Positions 1 to 8,217 are shown, counted from the stretch's first letter. The stretch: DNA of 36,791 nt from Bradyrhizobium sp. ARR65 (GCF_000472385.1 NZ_AWZU01000061.1:1-36791); one strand, 5' to 3'. Notes: generated by a model from the letters alone, not told the origin. Made by a program: numbers and translations.

Positions 1-292
1 CATCAGCAGTTGAAGGAGGAGCTTGGACTTGATCACTTCGAAGGGCGATCATGGCAGGGCCTCCATCGCCACGCCTTGATGACAATGATTGCCTACGCCT
101 TCCTGCAGCATCGTCGCCTCGCATACGCGAGGCGGAAAAAAAAGAATCAACGGGCCTCCGCCTCAGCCAACCATGCCCGCCGTACGTCACGCCATCGTCG
201 ATCTCATGCTTCGGCCGCCGCCTCAACGGTGCCCGTACTGCCGAAAACAAATCCTTGAAAGACAGTGGCGCAAACACATTCTGCCAAAGTAG
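1..292 (+). pseudogene. IS701-like transposase, C-terminal fragment with frameshift
   Basis: The reading frame is open from the first base and is the tail of a DDE transposase; the stretch ending GLDHFEGRSWQGLHRHALMT is, from memory, typical of IS701-family transposases. At a run of eight A (136-143) the first frame goes on into a basic, low-complexity tail that stops at 256-258. The +1 frame instead continues through GPPPQPTMPAVRHA and RPPPQRCPYCRK to a stop at 290-292, which looks more like a natural C-terminus. I read this as a one-base indel in the homopolymer. Transcript slippage on A8 is an alternative. The N-terminal part lies outside the window. Confidence 0.7.
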
Positions 293-616
293 TGCTAATT
301 AGCTACGCGGTGATCCGCAGGGAAAAGCTCTCGGACGTCCTGAGCGGCATCTTCACCAAGAAGGAATAGCGCCGCCCTATGGACATCGATTTCGAATACG
401 ATTCAGATCGAGGCGCTGTTAGCCCGGTGCCGAGAGGCGCCGGAGGCAGCCAATCCTCCGGGCCACCGCGAAGCAGATGAACACGACTTCAAGTAGCCGC
501 GGCGCTCTCCTCTTGCGCTCGCTTGTTGGGTTGCTGAAATGTCGCTCTTGATGAGGAGATTTGGGGTTAGCGCTTAGGCGCTTGGGGAATGATGGCTGGT
601 GTAGTCAACTTCTTAC
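293..616. other. Short interval without a convincing gene
   Basis: The frame 295-369 (+) is open and ends VLSGIFTKKE then stop, which looks like the C-terminal tip of an unidentified protein. A 33-codon ORF at 379-480 (+, starts MDIDFEYDSD) follows at once with no clear ribosome binding site. I recognise neither. The rest shows no structure I can name. Confidence 0.3.
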
Positions 617-1437
617 ATGGATGATTCCGGAACACGGCATCCAGATCACAATCCGGGTAAGCGTGCCGGGCACAATTTTGACTGGTTCGCACTCGGCGGC
701 GTGTTGGTCAACGATACGGACGAGCACGCAGCGCGTGAGTTACATGCGGCCTTTTGCAGAAAATGGGGCCTGACTTGTCCGATCCATTCTGTTGAAGTGC
801 GAGCGAGGACCAGAAATTTCCTATGGCTCGAAAGGCGACCAAAGCGCAACCAAGACATCTTCTATGAGGATCTCTATCAGCTGAAGAAAGCCATGCCGGT
901 CGTCGGACTCGCCTGTGTCATTGACCGACCAGGCTACAATGCCAGATACCGAGAAAAGTACGGACGTCAACGTTGGTCTCTCTGCAAGAGCGCTTTCACG
1001 ATCAGTGTTGAGCGAGCTGCGAAATATGCCCGCTCGCTAGACTGCCGGCTTCGTGTCTTACCCGAAAGGTGCAACAAGACCGAAGATCGGATCCTCAAAG
1101 GCTACTACAACGACTTGAAAACGGCTGGCCCGCCATTTGATCCCACAACCTCGGAAAAATACCGGCCCCTTTCGGCGGAGGAGTTTCGGAAAACCCTGCT
1201 CGAGTTCGATCCCAAAATGAAGACCTCGCCTATGGCGCAATTGGCCGACCTTTACCTTTGGCCGATATGCATGGGCGGCTACAACGCCGACAATCGCCCA
1301 TACAGGAGACGAAGGAGGATGGCAAATTGATCGAATGTCGACTGCCGCAAGAGGACTGGCCGAACCTTGCGAGCAAGTACTATTGCTTTGACGCCATAGA
1401 TGAGCCGACCACGGAAAGCAAAAACCCCGCCGGTTAG
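617..1437 (+). pseudogene. DUF3800-domain protein, frameshifted near its C-terminus
   Basis: The protein begins MDDSGT, the acidic N-terminal motif of DUF3800 proteins, a family of unknown function often found near mobile elements. It continues with KRAGHNFDWFALGGVLVND, also typical. From 617 the frame stays open to 1330 but ends in an arginine-rich nonsense tail. Shifting to the -1 frame near 1305-1312 restores a sensible ending (KEDGKLIECRLPQEDWPNL, then YYCFDAIDEP) that stops at 1435-1437. That supports a one-base deletion. A stop codon lies only four codons before the ATG at 617 (596-598 region), so the true N-terminus may also be damaged. Role unknown. Confidence 0.65.
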
Positions 1438-1445
1438 GGCGGGGT
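1424..1445 (-). terminator. GC-rich hairpin with T-run on the minus strand
   Basis: Arms ACCCCGCC (1424-1431) and GGCGGGGT (1438-1445) pair perfectly around a 6-base loop. Read on the minus strand the stem is followed by TTTTT, so it fits a rho-independent terminator for minus-strand transcription. It overlaps the 3' end of the DUF3800 pseudogene on the opposite strand. No minus-strand gene upstream of it is recognisable now. Confidence 0.5.
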
Positions 1446-1516
1446 CGGCCACGCACGGTGACCTCGGGGCAGAGCCCGCGCGGAGAATGGCGATTCGGGC
1501 TTAAAGTTTCAAAGGC

Positions 1517-1672
1517 GTGCGGGGCGTTCTGGTCTATTGGTCCGACTACCCGCTGCAGCCGGACGCGCCTGGAGGCCAGCCGGTGGGCTGATGATGTCGG
1601 TTAGATTATCGAGCCGAGGTTCGTCCGCGCCGTCTGCGGCCGCCATGGAGCCCAACGTGAGGCCAGATTGAC
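1517..1672 (+). pseudogene. Broken small rhizobial protein with Cys-rich C-terminus
   Basis: A GTG at 1517 gives VRGVLVYWSDY. A neighbouring frame then gives RLEASRWADDV, an in-frame TAG, and IIEPRFVRAVCGRHGA. Put together these resemble a small rhizobial protein I recall as having a CSDY-like start, a W-DDVRLSDIEPRF core and a CxxCG-type end. At least one frameshift and one stop separate the pieces. The assignment rests on remembered family appearance, not on a search. Function is unknown; Cys residues suggest a metal-binding fold. Confidence 0.4.
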
Positions 1673-1708
1673 GGACGGCTCAGCCCACGCCGTTTCCGGC
1701 TGGTACCT

Positions 1709-1747
1709 AAAAAAGCCCCGCCGCGGTAGTGGGCGCGCAGGCGGGGT
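1709..1747 (-). terminator. Second minus-strand terminator-like hairpin
   Basis: CCCCGCC (1716-1722) pairs with GGCGGGG (1740-1746) with some further pairing inside the loop. On the minus strand the stem is followed by six T (complement of 1709-1714). Its stem sequence is nearly that of the hairpin at 1424-1445. No minus-strand gene between 1750 and the IS66 remnant is evident. Confidence 0.45.
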
Positions 1748-1910
1748 CAAAGTTGCGTCGCTCTGGGATATCACCAGTCCCAGGGCGGCTCTTTTGTAGC
1801 AGCAGAATCGCAGACCATTCTGTCCGAAACCCGACACAAGGCCTGGATCATCCGACGCGAATTTTTCGCGCCGAACGCCTCGTATCTTTGGTGTTTCGAA
1901 TCTCGCCCCG

Positions 1911-2048
1911 ATGTCCTGGTCCCTGACATTCGACGAGCCGATTGAGGTCGCCAAAGGTAAACTGTTGCGCACGCTACGGGACGCGGCCGAGCACGTCACT
2001 GGTCTGGCCACAGCCGTTGCAGAGCTTGAGCTGGCAGACCGCAAGTAA
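1911..2048 (+). pseudogene. Small rhizobial protein cut short at an IS66 end
   Basis: The ATG at 1911 opens a 45-residue frame that starts MSWSLTFDEP and contains LRTLRDAAEHVTGL. This resembles a family of roughly 90-residue rhizobial proteins of unknown function with the pattern RTLRDA--YIT-LP followed by W--A---L--AAEHGG. A second, also broken, member is at 3385-3634. Here only the N-terminal half survives. The coding similarity ends where the sequence GTAAGCG begins at 2045, which is the usual start of an IS66-family terminal repeat, so insertion truncated the gene. Confidence 0.5.
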
Positions 2049-2064
2049 GCGGCAAGGTGAGGCC
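2045..2064 (-). repeat. Candidate IS66-family terminal inverted repeat
   Basis: The sequence GTAAGCGGCAAGGTGAGGCC starts with GTAAGCG, as IS66-family ends commonly do. It lies 1 bp before the TGA complement of the transposase remnant (2066-2068), the spacing expected between the last gene and the element end. The opposite end of the element is not present: homology fades near 2635. Confidence 0.5.
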
Positions 2065-2065
2065 G

Positions 2066-2633
2066 TCAGGCGGCGTGGTTCCATGGCACAAGCACGTCGA
2101 TTTCGCTGCTTGGCCAGCGGTTGGCGATGCGCTCAAGTGTTAGGGTGAGCCAGGCGAACGCATCGACGTCGTTCATCTTCGCTGTCTGCAGCAGTGTTGC
2201 GATGGTCGCCCGCCGCCGTCGCTGCCCGCAAAGAGGCTGTTCTTCTGGCGCGTTCGACGACGTTGGAGTCGAGCTCTGCGGCCATCAGTTAGAAGCCGTT
2301 CGAAGATAGCACGGCGCGAGATGGCGTAGCGGATCGCCTCGGCCAGTTTTGATTTGCCGGAGATCCGCCGCAAGGTCTGCTGCCAGAGATCGAAGAGATC
2401 TGCGACGACCGTCGCGGAGACTTGCTGGCGCGCGGCAACGCGGGCGTCGGGGCTTTGACCGCGCACGGTCTGCTCGCCTGCCAGAGCTTCGCCATCCGCT
2501 CGAGCGTCGTCGTTGCCACGCGCGAGCTCCCTGCAACATGCAGCTCGTAGAACTTGCGCCGGCTGTGTGACCAGCAGCTAGCCAAGGTGAGGCCATCATT
2601 ATTGGCTTGGGCTGCACAAGGGACCAGCAACAC
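2066..2633 (-). pseudogene. IS66-like transposase (tnpC), degraded C-terminal part
   Basis: Read on the minus strand, three frames carry consecutive pieces of an IS66 transposase. The first is NNDGLTLASCWSHSRRKFYE. The second is VADLFDLWQQTLRRISGKS with LAEAIRYAISR, which matches the region before the last catalytic residue. Then come a short piece with VVER, and a C-terminal piece MNDVDAFAWLTLTLERIANR ending VPWNHAA and stop at 2066. Several frameshifts separate them and the N-terminal catalytic core is missing, so it cannot be active. The neighbouring repeat at 2045 marks one end of the element. Confidence 0.75.
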
Positions 2634-2719
2634 TCAGGAAAGTTCACATTTGAACGTTTCTACGGGAACCTAGGATCATGCCCTTACGTTAAGCACCGAC
2701 TGCGTGACGGGGACACTAA

Positions 2720-3106
2720 TTGGAAGAGCTGCCAACCATTCTCGTCGTGGAGGATGACCCTGATATTCAGGGCGTGGTGGAAGACGCGCTGACGGAAGGC
2801 GGCTTTCAATGCGTTCTGGTCGCTTCAGCCGAAGAGGCTGTTACCTTGCTTCAGGGTGGCCAGGAGTGTCAGGGCCTCGTCGTGGACATCAGCCTCCGAG
2901 GCCGCATGAACGGGTGGGTCGCAACTCGGAGGGCGAGGGAAATGGACCCCACTCTTGCGATCGTCTACATGACTGCTGGCGCAGGCGACCAATGGCCGTC
3001 CCAAGGCGTTCCCAACAGCATCCTGCTGCAGAAGCCCTTCGCGCCCGCTCAACTGGTAACGGCTGTGGCCCAGCTCCTCAACACCTCTGGTTTGCCACCT
3101 GCATGA
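2720..3106 (+). CDS. Stand-alone CheY-like response regulator receiver
   Basis: This 128-residue protein is a single receiver domain. The acidic pocket is D12-D13, the phospho-acceptor is D56 (in GLVVDISL), the switch threonine is T85 (VYMTAG) and the conserved lysine is K105 (LLQKPF). All key residues are present, so it should be phosphorylatable by a histidine kinase. There is no output domain, as in rhizobial FixJ/CheY-like stand-alone receivers that pass signals to partners. The start is a TTG at 2720; no in-frame ATG lies close by. No kinase gene is nearby, so the partner is unknown. It is one of the few intact genes in this decayed stretch. Confidence 0.8.
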   Translation: MEELPTILVVEDDPDIQGVVEDALTEGGFQCVLVASAEEAVTLLQGGQECQGLVVDISLRGRMNGWVATRRAREMDPTLAIVYMTAGAGDQWPSQGVPNSILLQKPFAPAQLVTAVAQLLNTSGLPPA

Positions 3107-3175
3107 CCAGATTTGAATGTCCCGGAAGCCAAAGTAGAAAGCTGACGTAACGCGTAGCGCGCCTGTTTCTAGCCG

Positions 3176-3340
3176 CTGCGGCCGTGCCCCTTCTGTGGTA
3201 GCGCGGACCTTTGGGTCAACAGCGACCTCGAACCGAAATTCGTCGCCTGCAAGAAATGCTCCGCGTTCGGTCCCGCCGCGCCGACCGCTGCGGAGGCCAC
3301 TGAGCGCTGGAACAAACGCCCGCCTTCTCATCTGAGAACT
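3176..3340 (+). pseudogene. Lar-like (restriction alleviation) zinc-ribbon fragment
   Basis: The frame reads LRPCPFCGSADLWVNSDLEP then FVACKKCSAFGP and ERWNKRPP. This is the pattern of small Lar-type restriction-alleviation proteins: two Cys pairs (CPFC and CKKC) forming a zinc ribbon, then an aromatic-N motif. There is no standard start codon: a TAG lies at 3170-3172, just ahead of a CTG at 3176. The frame has no natural stop and runs on through the next pseudogene to 3634. Probably a relic that lost its start and stop. Lar proteins usually come from phages or plasmids. Confidence 0.5.
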
Positions 3341-3384
3341 TGTAAATCCATTCCGCCGCCTATGTTAAGAGGGGCATCCTTCCC

Positions 3385-3634
3385 ATGTTCGGACGATCCC
3401 TGCCCAATTTCCGCGAGTTGCGCACGCTGCGTGATGCCGTCAATTACATCACCAAACTGCCAAGGCGCGGACGCGCCGGAATGGCGCCCGGCGATCGAGG
3501 CGCTGATGCTGGCGGCTGAACACGGCGGCGACACCATGTTCCCGAGGACCCGGATCATGCGGGCGCTGTATCCTGCCGGTGACGTGCCGGGGCCGCGCAA
3601 GAAACGGACGAAGAAATATCGGATCGTAAGATGA
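3385..3634 (+). pseudogene. Small rhizobial protein, one frameshift
   Basis: The ATG at 3385 gives MFGRSLPNFRELRTLRDAVN and ITKLP. The matching second half, DAPEWRPAIEALMLAAEHGG and ALYPAGD, is in another frame. The switch is near 3459-3470, so one base has been lost or gained. Joined, the product would be about 83 residues and the same family as the truncated gene at 1911. Function unknown. The second half shares a frame with the Lar-like fragment upstream, which creates a misleading long open frame from 3176. Confidence 0.5.
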
Positions 3635-3840
3635 GCATGAGACGCGCCGGTCGAGGCCATGGTCGGCTGTTGACGAGGGCGGACGATTCCGGTCTTGGAG
3701 ATTTCCGAGCATGAGCCCGAAGCGCAAACATCAGCCGTCGTCGAGCTAGGCGCAGCGGGAATTGGATCAATCGATCTGGAAGATCGCCAGAAAGGCGCCA
3801 CGGCGAAGAGGCGGAACATGAAAGCTGTCAGGTGCGGCTT

Positions 3841-3930
3841 TCAGAGATTGATGATGTACCTCGCAAAGCAGACGACCCCGACGAGAATGAGGACGAGCGC
3901 GCCCGAGGCCAAGAGGTCTATGGTGCTCAT
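3841..3930 (-). CDS. Possible 29-residue single-pass membrane peptide
   Basis: On the minus strand an ATG at 3930 opens a 29-codon frame: MSTIDLLASGALVLILVGVV followed by CFARYIINL and stop. It has the shape of a small membrane protein: a short polar start, about 20 hydrophobic residues, then a positive and polar end. No clear ribosome binding site precedes it, so chance cannot be excluded. I do not recognise a family. It sits between small pseudogenes and the SHOCT gene on the same strand. Confidence 0.3.
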   Translation of the reverse strand: MSTIDLLASGALVLILVGVVCFARYIINL

Positions 3931-4068
3931 TGCACAAGCCCGTTTCGATGGCGCCTCGCCGGCAAGCCTTTCCCGAGCCATCGGGCAGGTCGATCCGCGC
4001 GCGGGGCGGAACGTCAGCAGTTCACCGTTGGGGCACGCTCCAGCGACCTACTCGTGTTGGAGCTTGGA

Positions 4069-4275
4069 TCAACAACAGCACCGACTGTTGCGGTCATCGG
4101 CGCGAGAAGTGGCTTCGTCTAGCGGCGCAGAAAGGACCTGACGTCTTTCCTCAAAGTCAGCCTTATCGATCTCGCCATGGGCAAAACGCTCCTCCAGAAT
4201 GCTTAGCGTCGAAGACGCCTTGTGCTTTGCCGCTCCTGTAGACCTGCCGCCGCAGCAATAGTTTACATCTACCAT
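4069..4275 (-). CDS. SHOCT-domain small protein with N-terminal Cys cluster
   Basis: The 68-residue product has a SHOCT domain at about residues 23-50 (LSILEERFAHGEIDKADFEE), a short alpha-helical module usually found at the C-terminus of other proteins or alone. Before it is a Cys-Cys-Gly-Gly motif (residues 8-11), and the C-terminus ends in three cysteines. Together with a divergent broken ArsR-type regulator 63 bp away, this suggests a metal- or redox-related context, but that is inference. A palindrome lies just upstream (4287-4300). The start ATG at 4275 is the first in frame. Confidence 0.6.
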   Translation of the reverse strand: MVDVNYCCGGRSTGAAKHKASSTLSILEERFAHGEIDKADFEERRQVLSAPLDEATSRADDRNSRCCC

Positions 4276-4286
4276 GGGCCGAAATT

Positions 4287-4300
4287 ACACAATATCGTGT
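4287..4300. promoter_or_regulatory. Palindrome between the SHOCT gene and the ArsR pseudogene
   Basis: ACACAATATCGTGT is a near-perfect 14-base palindrome (ACAC and GTGT arms with an ATAT core; one mismatched pair). It lies 11 bp upstream of the SHOCT start and 38 bp upstream of the ArsR-like start. The position and size suit an operator for the divergent ArsR-type repressor. This is inference. Confidence 0.35.
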
Positions 4301-4338
4301 AGTAGCTGATAAGTTAGCCATCGATACAGGTCAACGAC

Positions 4339-4735
4339 ATGACGAAACAGACCACCTTCCGGTAACCCGTGCTGGCCCAGGCTTGCCGCTCGGCCGCTGA
4401 TCTCATCGGTGCAGACCAGTGGGCTCGAACGGACCCTCAAGGTGCTGGCGAACGCCACCCGCTTGCGGCTGTTGCACGCCTTGTGAGGCAGCCCGGCCTG
4501 TCGGTGACGGCGCTGGCCCAGGCGGTGGCGATCGAGCCCCAAGGCCGTATCCAATCAACTACAACGGCTGGTCGACAAGGGAATCCTCAGCAATGTCCGC
4601 GATGGCACGAATATCCATTACCGGATCGTCGATCCCTGCGTGATGAGCCTACTTGATCAAGGTCTTTGCCTGACGGAGGACACATGGGAACGTCGGTCCA
4701 GAACGTCGCGGACACGAACCGCGGCGACGGCTTGA
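4339..4735 (+). pseudogene. ArsR/SmtB-type winged-helix regulator, multiply frameshifted
   Basis: Three frames together give an ArsR-family repressor. First LERTLKVLANATRLRLLHAL, then VRQPGLSVTALAQAVAIEP, then AVSNQLQRLVDKGILSNVRD, which contains the recognition helix, followed by GTNIHYRIVDPC and LLDQGLCL. The two late cysteines (DPC and GLC) resemble the metal-sensing cysteines of CmtR-type members. The early part is also out of frame, with a stop soon after the ATG at 4339. At least three indels make it non-functional. In its intact state it probably controlled the divergent SHOCT gene. Confidence 0.65.
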
Positions 4736-5057
4736 GCGAAGCCGCAAGGCAGCTTTAGGAGGCAGCCAACTCGACGGACCCGGAATAGCCAGGCTCACCG
4801 AACTGCGCGGCTATTGCGATCAGTACCAGTGGGAACGGCACTCGCCGGTTCATACTATCTGGCTCGGGCTGGCGCGTGGGTGGAAGTGAGGTCGTTCGAG
4901 GAGAACGTCTGACCTCAAAGCACTCAGTTCTTTGTTTCGATTGTCGACGATCACCGCGCTCCAGCATTCGAACCGCGAAGCACTCGACTTGCCCTGCTCG
5001 GCCGGCCATCGGCGGAAATGATCTAATCGCGTCAGGCCTTTGCACTATCTCAATCGG
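4736..5057. other. No gene recognised
   Basis: No open frame with a ribosome binding site or family signature was seen here. It includes the upstream promoter region of the GH88 gene; TTGCAC at 5040-5045 could serve as a -35 element. Confidence 0.4.
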
Positions 5058-5080
5058 CCATTGCTATATCCCATAATTTG
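5058..5080 (+). promoter_or_regulatory. Shared motif, copy 1, upstream of the GH88 gene
   Basis: The 14-mer ATTGCTATATCCCA is at 5060-5073, 71 bp before the GH88 start. An exact copy is upstream of the aldehyde dehydrogenase (13131-13144, reverse) and a one-mismatch copy is in the AraD1 promoter region (8805-8818, reverse). An ATCG block precedes all three copies. It may be an operator, probably of the MocR-like regulator, or may include a -10 element (TGCTATAT is an extended -10-like string). Confidence 0.5.
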
Positions 5081-5144
5081 TGGGAATCTGTCCGGGAGCG
5101 CCGGCTCGGAGCCACGGGTTTCTGATTTTCACGCGGAGCATTGG

Positions 5145-6296
5145 ATGAGTATTGACTGGCAAGAACCGATCGCACGCATGTTGGGGCGCATGGAAGATAC
5201 GGCTCGGCAAGTAGGCCATGCCTATCCACATTGGGCAAATCCGGAGAGTGGCCGTTGGACGACGACTTCAAACGGGGATTGGACCGGCGGATATTGGTTG
5301 GGGATGCTTTGGCTCGCCTCTCGCGGTCATGGTGGCGAACGCTTCAGGACTCTTGCAGAGCAGGGTTGCGCCCGTCTCGAGCCGCGAGTGAGCGCCGACA
5401 CCGCGTTCAAAGCGGCGACCTTCTATTACGGGGCTGCGCTGGGCTCTCTGCTCGCCGGCAGTGAGCGCGCCCGCATGCTGGGCCTTGCAGCGGCGCGAGA
5501 CCTCAAGCAGCGCTATAATCCGAAGCTTGGTCTGGTGCCGCTCGGCACGAATGCAGAGGAAGGTTCGGACGTGGGAGCGACCGCAAGCAGCGTCGACAGC
5601 TTGGTGGTCTCACTGCTGTTATTTTGGGCAGCTCGAACCGCCAATGATCGAGAGATGCGTGAGGTCGCTGCCAATCATATGGACAAGGTAGTGGGAGTCC
5701 ATCAGCGCGAGGACGGCTCTTTTATCCAGTCGTCCTCGCTCGATCCTGCGACTGGCGAAACTTTACGGCGCTACACACACAAAGGCTACAGCGCGAACAG
5801 CGTATGGGCGAGAGCACAAGCGTGGGGGGTCGTTTGCTCGACAATTAGTTACTTCTCGGGCGGCGGCGAAGCGCGATGGCTTCAAGCCGCCATGAAGGGG
5901 GCCGACTGGTGGATCGCCCACGTTCCAGGTGATTGCGTGTCGTACTGGGATTTTGACGACCCGAAAGCGCCCAGCGTCGAGCGGGACACTGCCGCCACGG
6001 CCTTCATGGCATCGGCGTTCCTAAAGTTGAGCTCGATTGCACCGTGTGAGAGCAAGCGGCAACAATACCGCTGCGCCGGTGAACGTACCGCTTTGGCGCT
6101 TGTCGAACGTTATCTCACTCCAGTCGACAAGAACGATAAACGTCCGCCGGGTATGCTGGTCGAGGGATGTTTCAATAAGCGCGAGGATTCTCGAGCTGAG
6201 GACTACGTCAGCAATGCCGAACTAATCTTTGGTAGCTATTACCTGTTCGAGGCGCTTCATTTGCTAAGTGGTAGATTGCTGCCTGCCGAGATCTAG
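5145..6296 (+). CDS. Glycoside hydrolase family 88, unsaturated uronyl hydrolase
   Basis: GH88 enzymes remove the 4,5-unsaturated uronic acid from the non-reducing end of oligosaccharides made by polysaccharide lyases. They use water addition to the double bond and two aspartates. The 383-residue product has the family's alpha/alpha-barrel motifs: DWTGGYWLGMLWLA (45-58), ASSVDSLVVSLLLFWAAR (148-164), GYSANSVWARAQAWG (214-228) and YWDF with DTAATAFMAS (268-290). D85 and D151 fit the catalytic pair. No signal peptide is seen, so it acts in the cytoplasm on imported oligosaccharides. I chose ATG 5145 because GGAG lies 6 bases upstream; an upstream TTG at 5040 only extends the frame. It is followed by a long gap, so it is probably monocistronic. 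GH105 is the main alternative. Confidence 0.8.
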   Translation: MSIDWQEPIARMLGRMEDTARQVGHAYPHWANPESGRWTTTSNGDWTGGYWLGMLWLASRGHGGERFRTLAEQGCARLEPRVSADTAFKAATFYYGAALGSLLAGSERARMLGLAAARDLKQRYNPKLGLVPLGTNAEEGSDVGATASSVDSLVVSLLLFWAARTANDREMREVAANHMDKVVGVHQREDGSFIQSSSLDPATGETLRRYTHKGYSANSVWARAQAWGVVCSTISYFSGGGEARWLQAAMKGADWWIAHVPGDCVSYWDFDDPKAPSVERDTAATAFMASAFLKLSSIAPCESKRQQYRCAGERTALALVERYLTPVDKNDKRPPGMLVEGCFNKREDSRAEDYVSNAELIFGSYYLFEALHLLSGRLLPAEI

Positions 6297-6777
6297 AATA
6301 GTTCTCGCTCTCGCCGGAGGTCGCGATTGATTGAGTGAGGTGTCGGACTTTTTTGGCGAACTCCGCCGGGGAAGTCCCCAGTCTGGCTGGTTTGGCCCGA
6401 TTAGCAAGGAGCGATGTTAAGGAGAGTGAGTGTCTTGACCTGCGACTTGTGAGATGAGAGTTCGCACGGCGCGAAAACCTCGGGCCGAGGCAGGATTTCG
6501 AGCGGTCGATCTGGAACTTGTCCCCGGTGCCCCACATAAACTCGGCGTCGTCGTAGGTCGTGTCGATTGCGCCAGGTCCTCAGCATACGCGATTGACTCC
6601 GGACGATTGGGCTGATTGAGCTACCTAATCAAAAATTGAAAGGTGTTGTACCGCAGTGAGGCGGAGAGCGCCGAAATCGGCAATCGCCTTACTCTGGGGC
6701 GCCGTGTGCCGCTCTCCCCAGAACGGAGTGAGCGGACACCGGCAGGCGCTCCTTCTGGAGAAGGCACGCAGTTTGCG
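6297..6777. other. No gene recognised
   Basis: Minus-strand frames at 6208-6537 and 6401-6586 are open. One includes AIDTTYDDAEFMWGTGDKFQ, which reads like part of a real protein, but I cannot name it and it is cut by frameshifts. Likely a decayed gene remnant between the GH88 and transporter genes. Confidence 0.3.
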
Positions 6778-8103
6778 CTAGTTACCCACGTAGACGCAAC
6801 CTCGTTTCTTGGCGATTTGATAGACCGCTACGCTCGATAGCGCGACTAACGATCCGTAGATAGGAAACATCCAAGACAGGTTCTCGCGTTGCAACCATAC
6901 GAGCAAATACGGTGTGGTGCCGCCGAAAAGGGTCGCGCCGATCGCATAGCCGAGCGCGACGCCGGTAGTCCGCACCGTGCGCGGCATCAATGTCGTGGCG
7001 ATGAAGTTGTAGAGCGCCATGTTGCAGCCCACCATAGCTCCCCCGAGCAACATAACGATGGAGTAGGTCAAAAGACTCTGTTGCGAATAGAGCAGCGTCA
7101 GGAAAAAAGATGGGATGAGTAGCAGGCGCATCATTATGAATGCGCGCGATGGCCGCACTTTATCTGCAAAGGCACCTATGGATGGTGAGAACACCATCCA
7201 GGAAAATCCCATCAGAGTAAGGATCCCGTACACCCAGGTGCTATTCTCTTTGAACACCCCATTGGCGATGTTTGGCAAACCAAAATTATACGTATAGTTC
7301 GCAAGCTGCACGGAGCCGACCACCAGAATAGCAGCGAGAAGCGAGAGCCGCACGCGCCAGAGCGTCTTCCACACGCCACCGGTTGTTTCCTGAATGCGCG
7401 ACATCTCATCTGCGCGATGCATCGCGCGAGCGATCAAAGTCTCTGGGATGGCTTGGCGAAGAAATATAATGACCAAGCCAAGCCCGCCCCCAACCGCAAA
7501 CGGCACCCGCCAAGCCCAGTCGCGCATGACCTCGGGAGCGACAGAGGCACTCACCAGAAAGGCGACCAGGCTGGCTCCGATTGAGCCCGCCATGACGAAT
7601 GTACCATTGATCAAGCCAAGGTACCGGCCCTCCTGACCTGGCGGTGCCAACTCAATCGCGATCGCGTTAGCGACCCCCGCCTCAGCGCCGGTCGCAAGCC
7701 CTTGCGCTAGTCGAAGAAGAACCAGCACCACAGTAGCTACGGTGCCGATGTCCTTATATGCGGGCAACACCGAGATCAGAAAGGAGGATAACGCCATTAC
7801 CGTAACCGCGATCATCATGACGCGTTTGTGGCTGATGCGGTCTGCGATCGGACCGAGCAAGGCCGCTCCTACGGGTCGTGCGACAAATCCCGCTCCGAAC
7901 ACTGCCAACGCTCCGAGCAGTGAGACGATCGGATCATTGGAAGGGAAGAAGTGCGGCGATAGAAACGCCGCCATGAAGCCGTAGACCTGCCAGTCATACC
8001 ACTCCAGTGCGACGCCTCCGCCGAGGCCAATTGTCATGGACTTCGTTGTAACTTGCTTTTCGGGCTGAATGAGTGCGACGGACGGTTGTGCAATAGTTTG
8101 CAT
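6778..8103 (-). CDS. MHS-family (metabolite:H+ symporter) MFS transporter
   Basis: This 441-residue inner-membrane protein has about 12 hydrophobic segments and the hallmarks of the metabolite:H+ symporter branch of the MFS: GVALEWYDWQVYGFMAAFLS near the N-terminus, then GFVARPVGAALLGPIADRIS with HKRVMM, which is the loop 2-3 signature. Members carry organic acids such as alpha-ketoglutarate, shikimate, citrate or betaines with protons. Substrate here is unknown; the neighbours suggest a sugar acid. I prefer ATG 8103 (GGAAG upstream) to the TTG at 8127. Two small frames with good ribosome binding sites lie upstream on the same strand. Copy 2 of the shared motif is about 700 bp upstream. Confidence 0.85.
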   Translation of the reverse strand: MQTIAQPSVALIQPEKQVTTKSMTIGLGGGVALEWYDWQVYGFMAAFLSPHFFPSNDPIVSLLGALAVFGAGFVARPVGAALLGPIADRISHKRVMMIAVTVMALSSFLISVLPAYKDIGTVATVVLVLLRLAQGLATGAEAGVANAIAIELAPPGQEGRYLGLINGTFVMAGSIGASLVAFLVSASVAPEVMRDWAWRVPFAVGGGLGLVIIFLRQAIPETLIARAMHRADEMSRIQETTGGVWKTLWRVRLSLLAAILVVGSVQLANYTYNFGLPNIANGVFKENSTWVYGILTLMGFSWMVFSPSIGAFADKVRPSRAFIMMRLLLIPSFFLTLLYSQQSLLTYSIVMLLGGAMVGCNMALYNFIATTLMPRTVRTTGVALGYAIGATLFGGTTPYLLVWLQRENLSWMFPIYGSLVALSSVAVYQIAKKRGCVYVGN

Positions 8104-8217
8104 GTGTCTGCTTCCGCTCTGATGCAAATTGTTGAGTTAGAAGGCAATCGATAGCGCGCGGCCGTCACTCCTTGGCCTTACCGAGCCTGAGCGACACGTG
8201 AAAATCCACAGTAGCCA

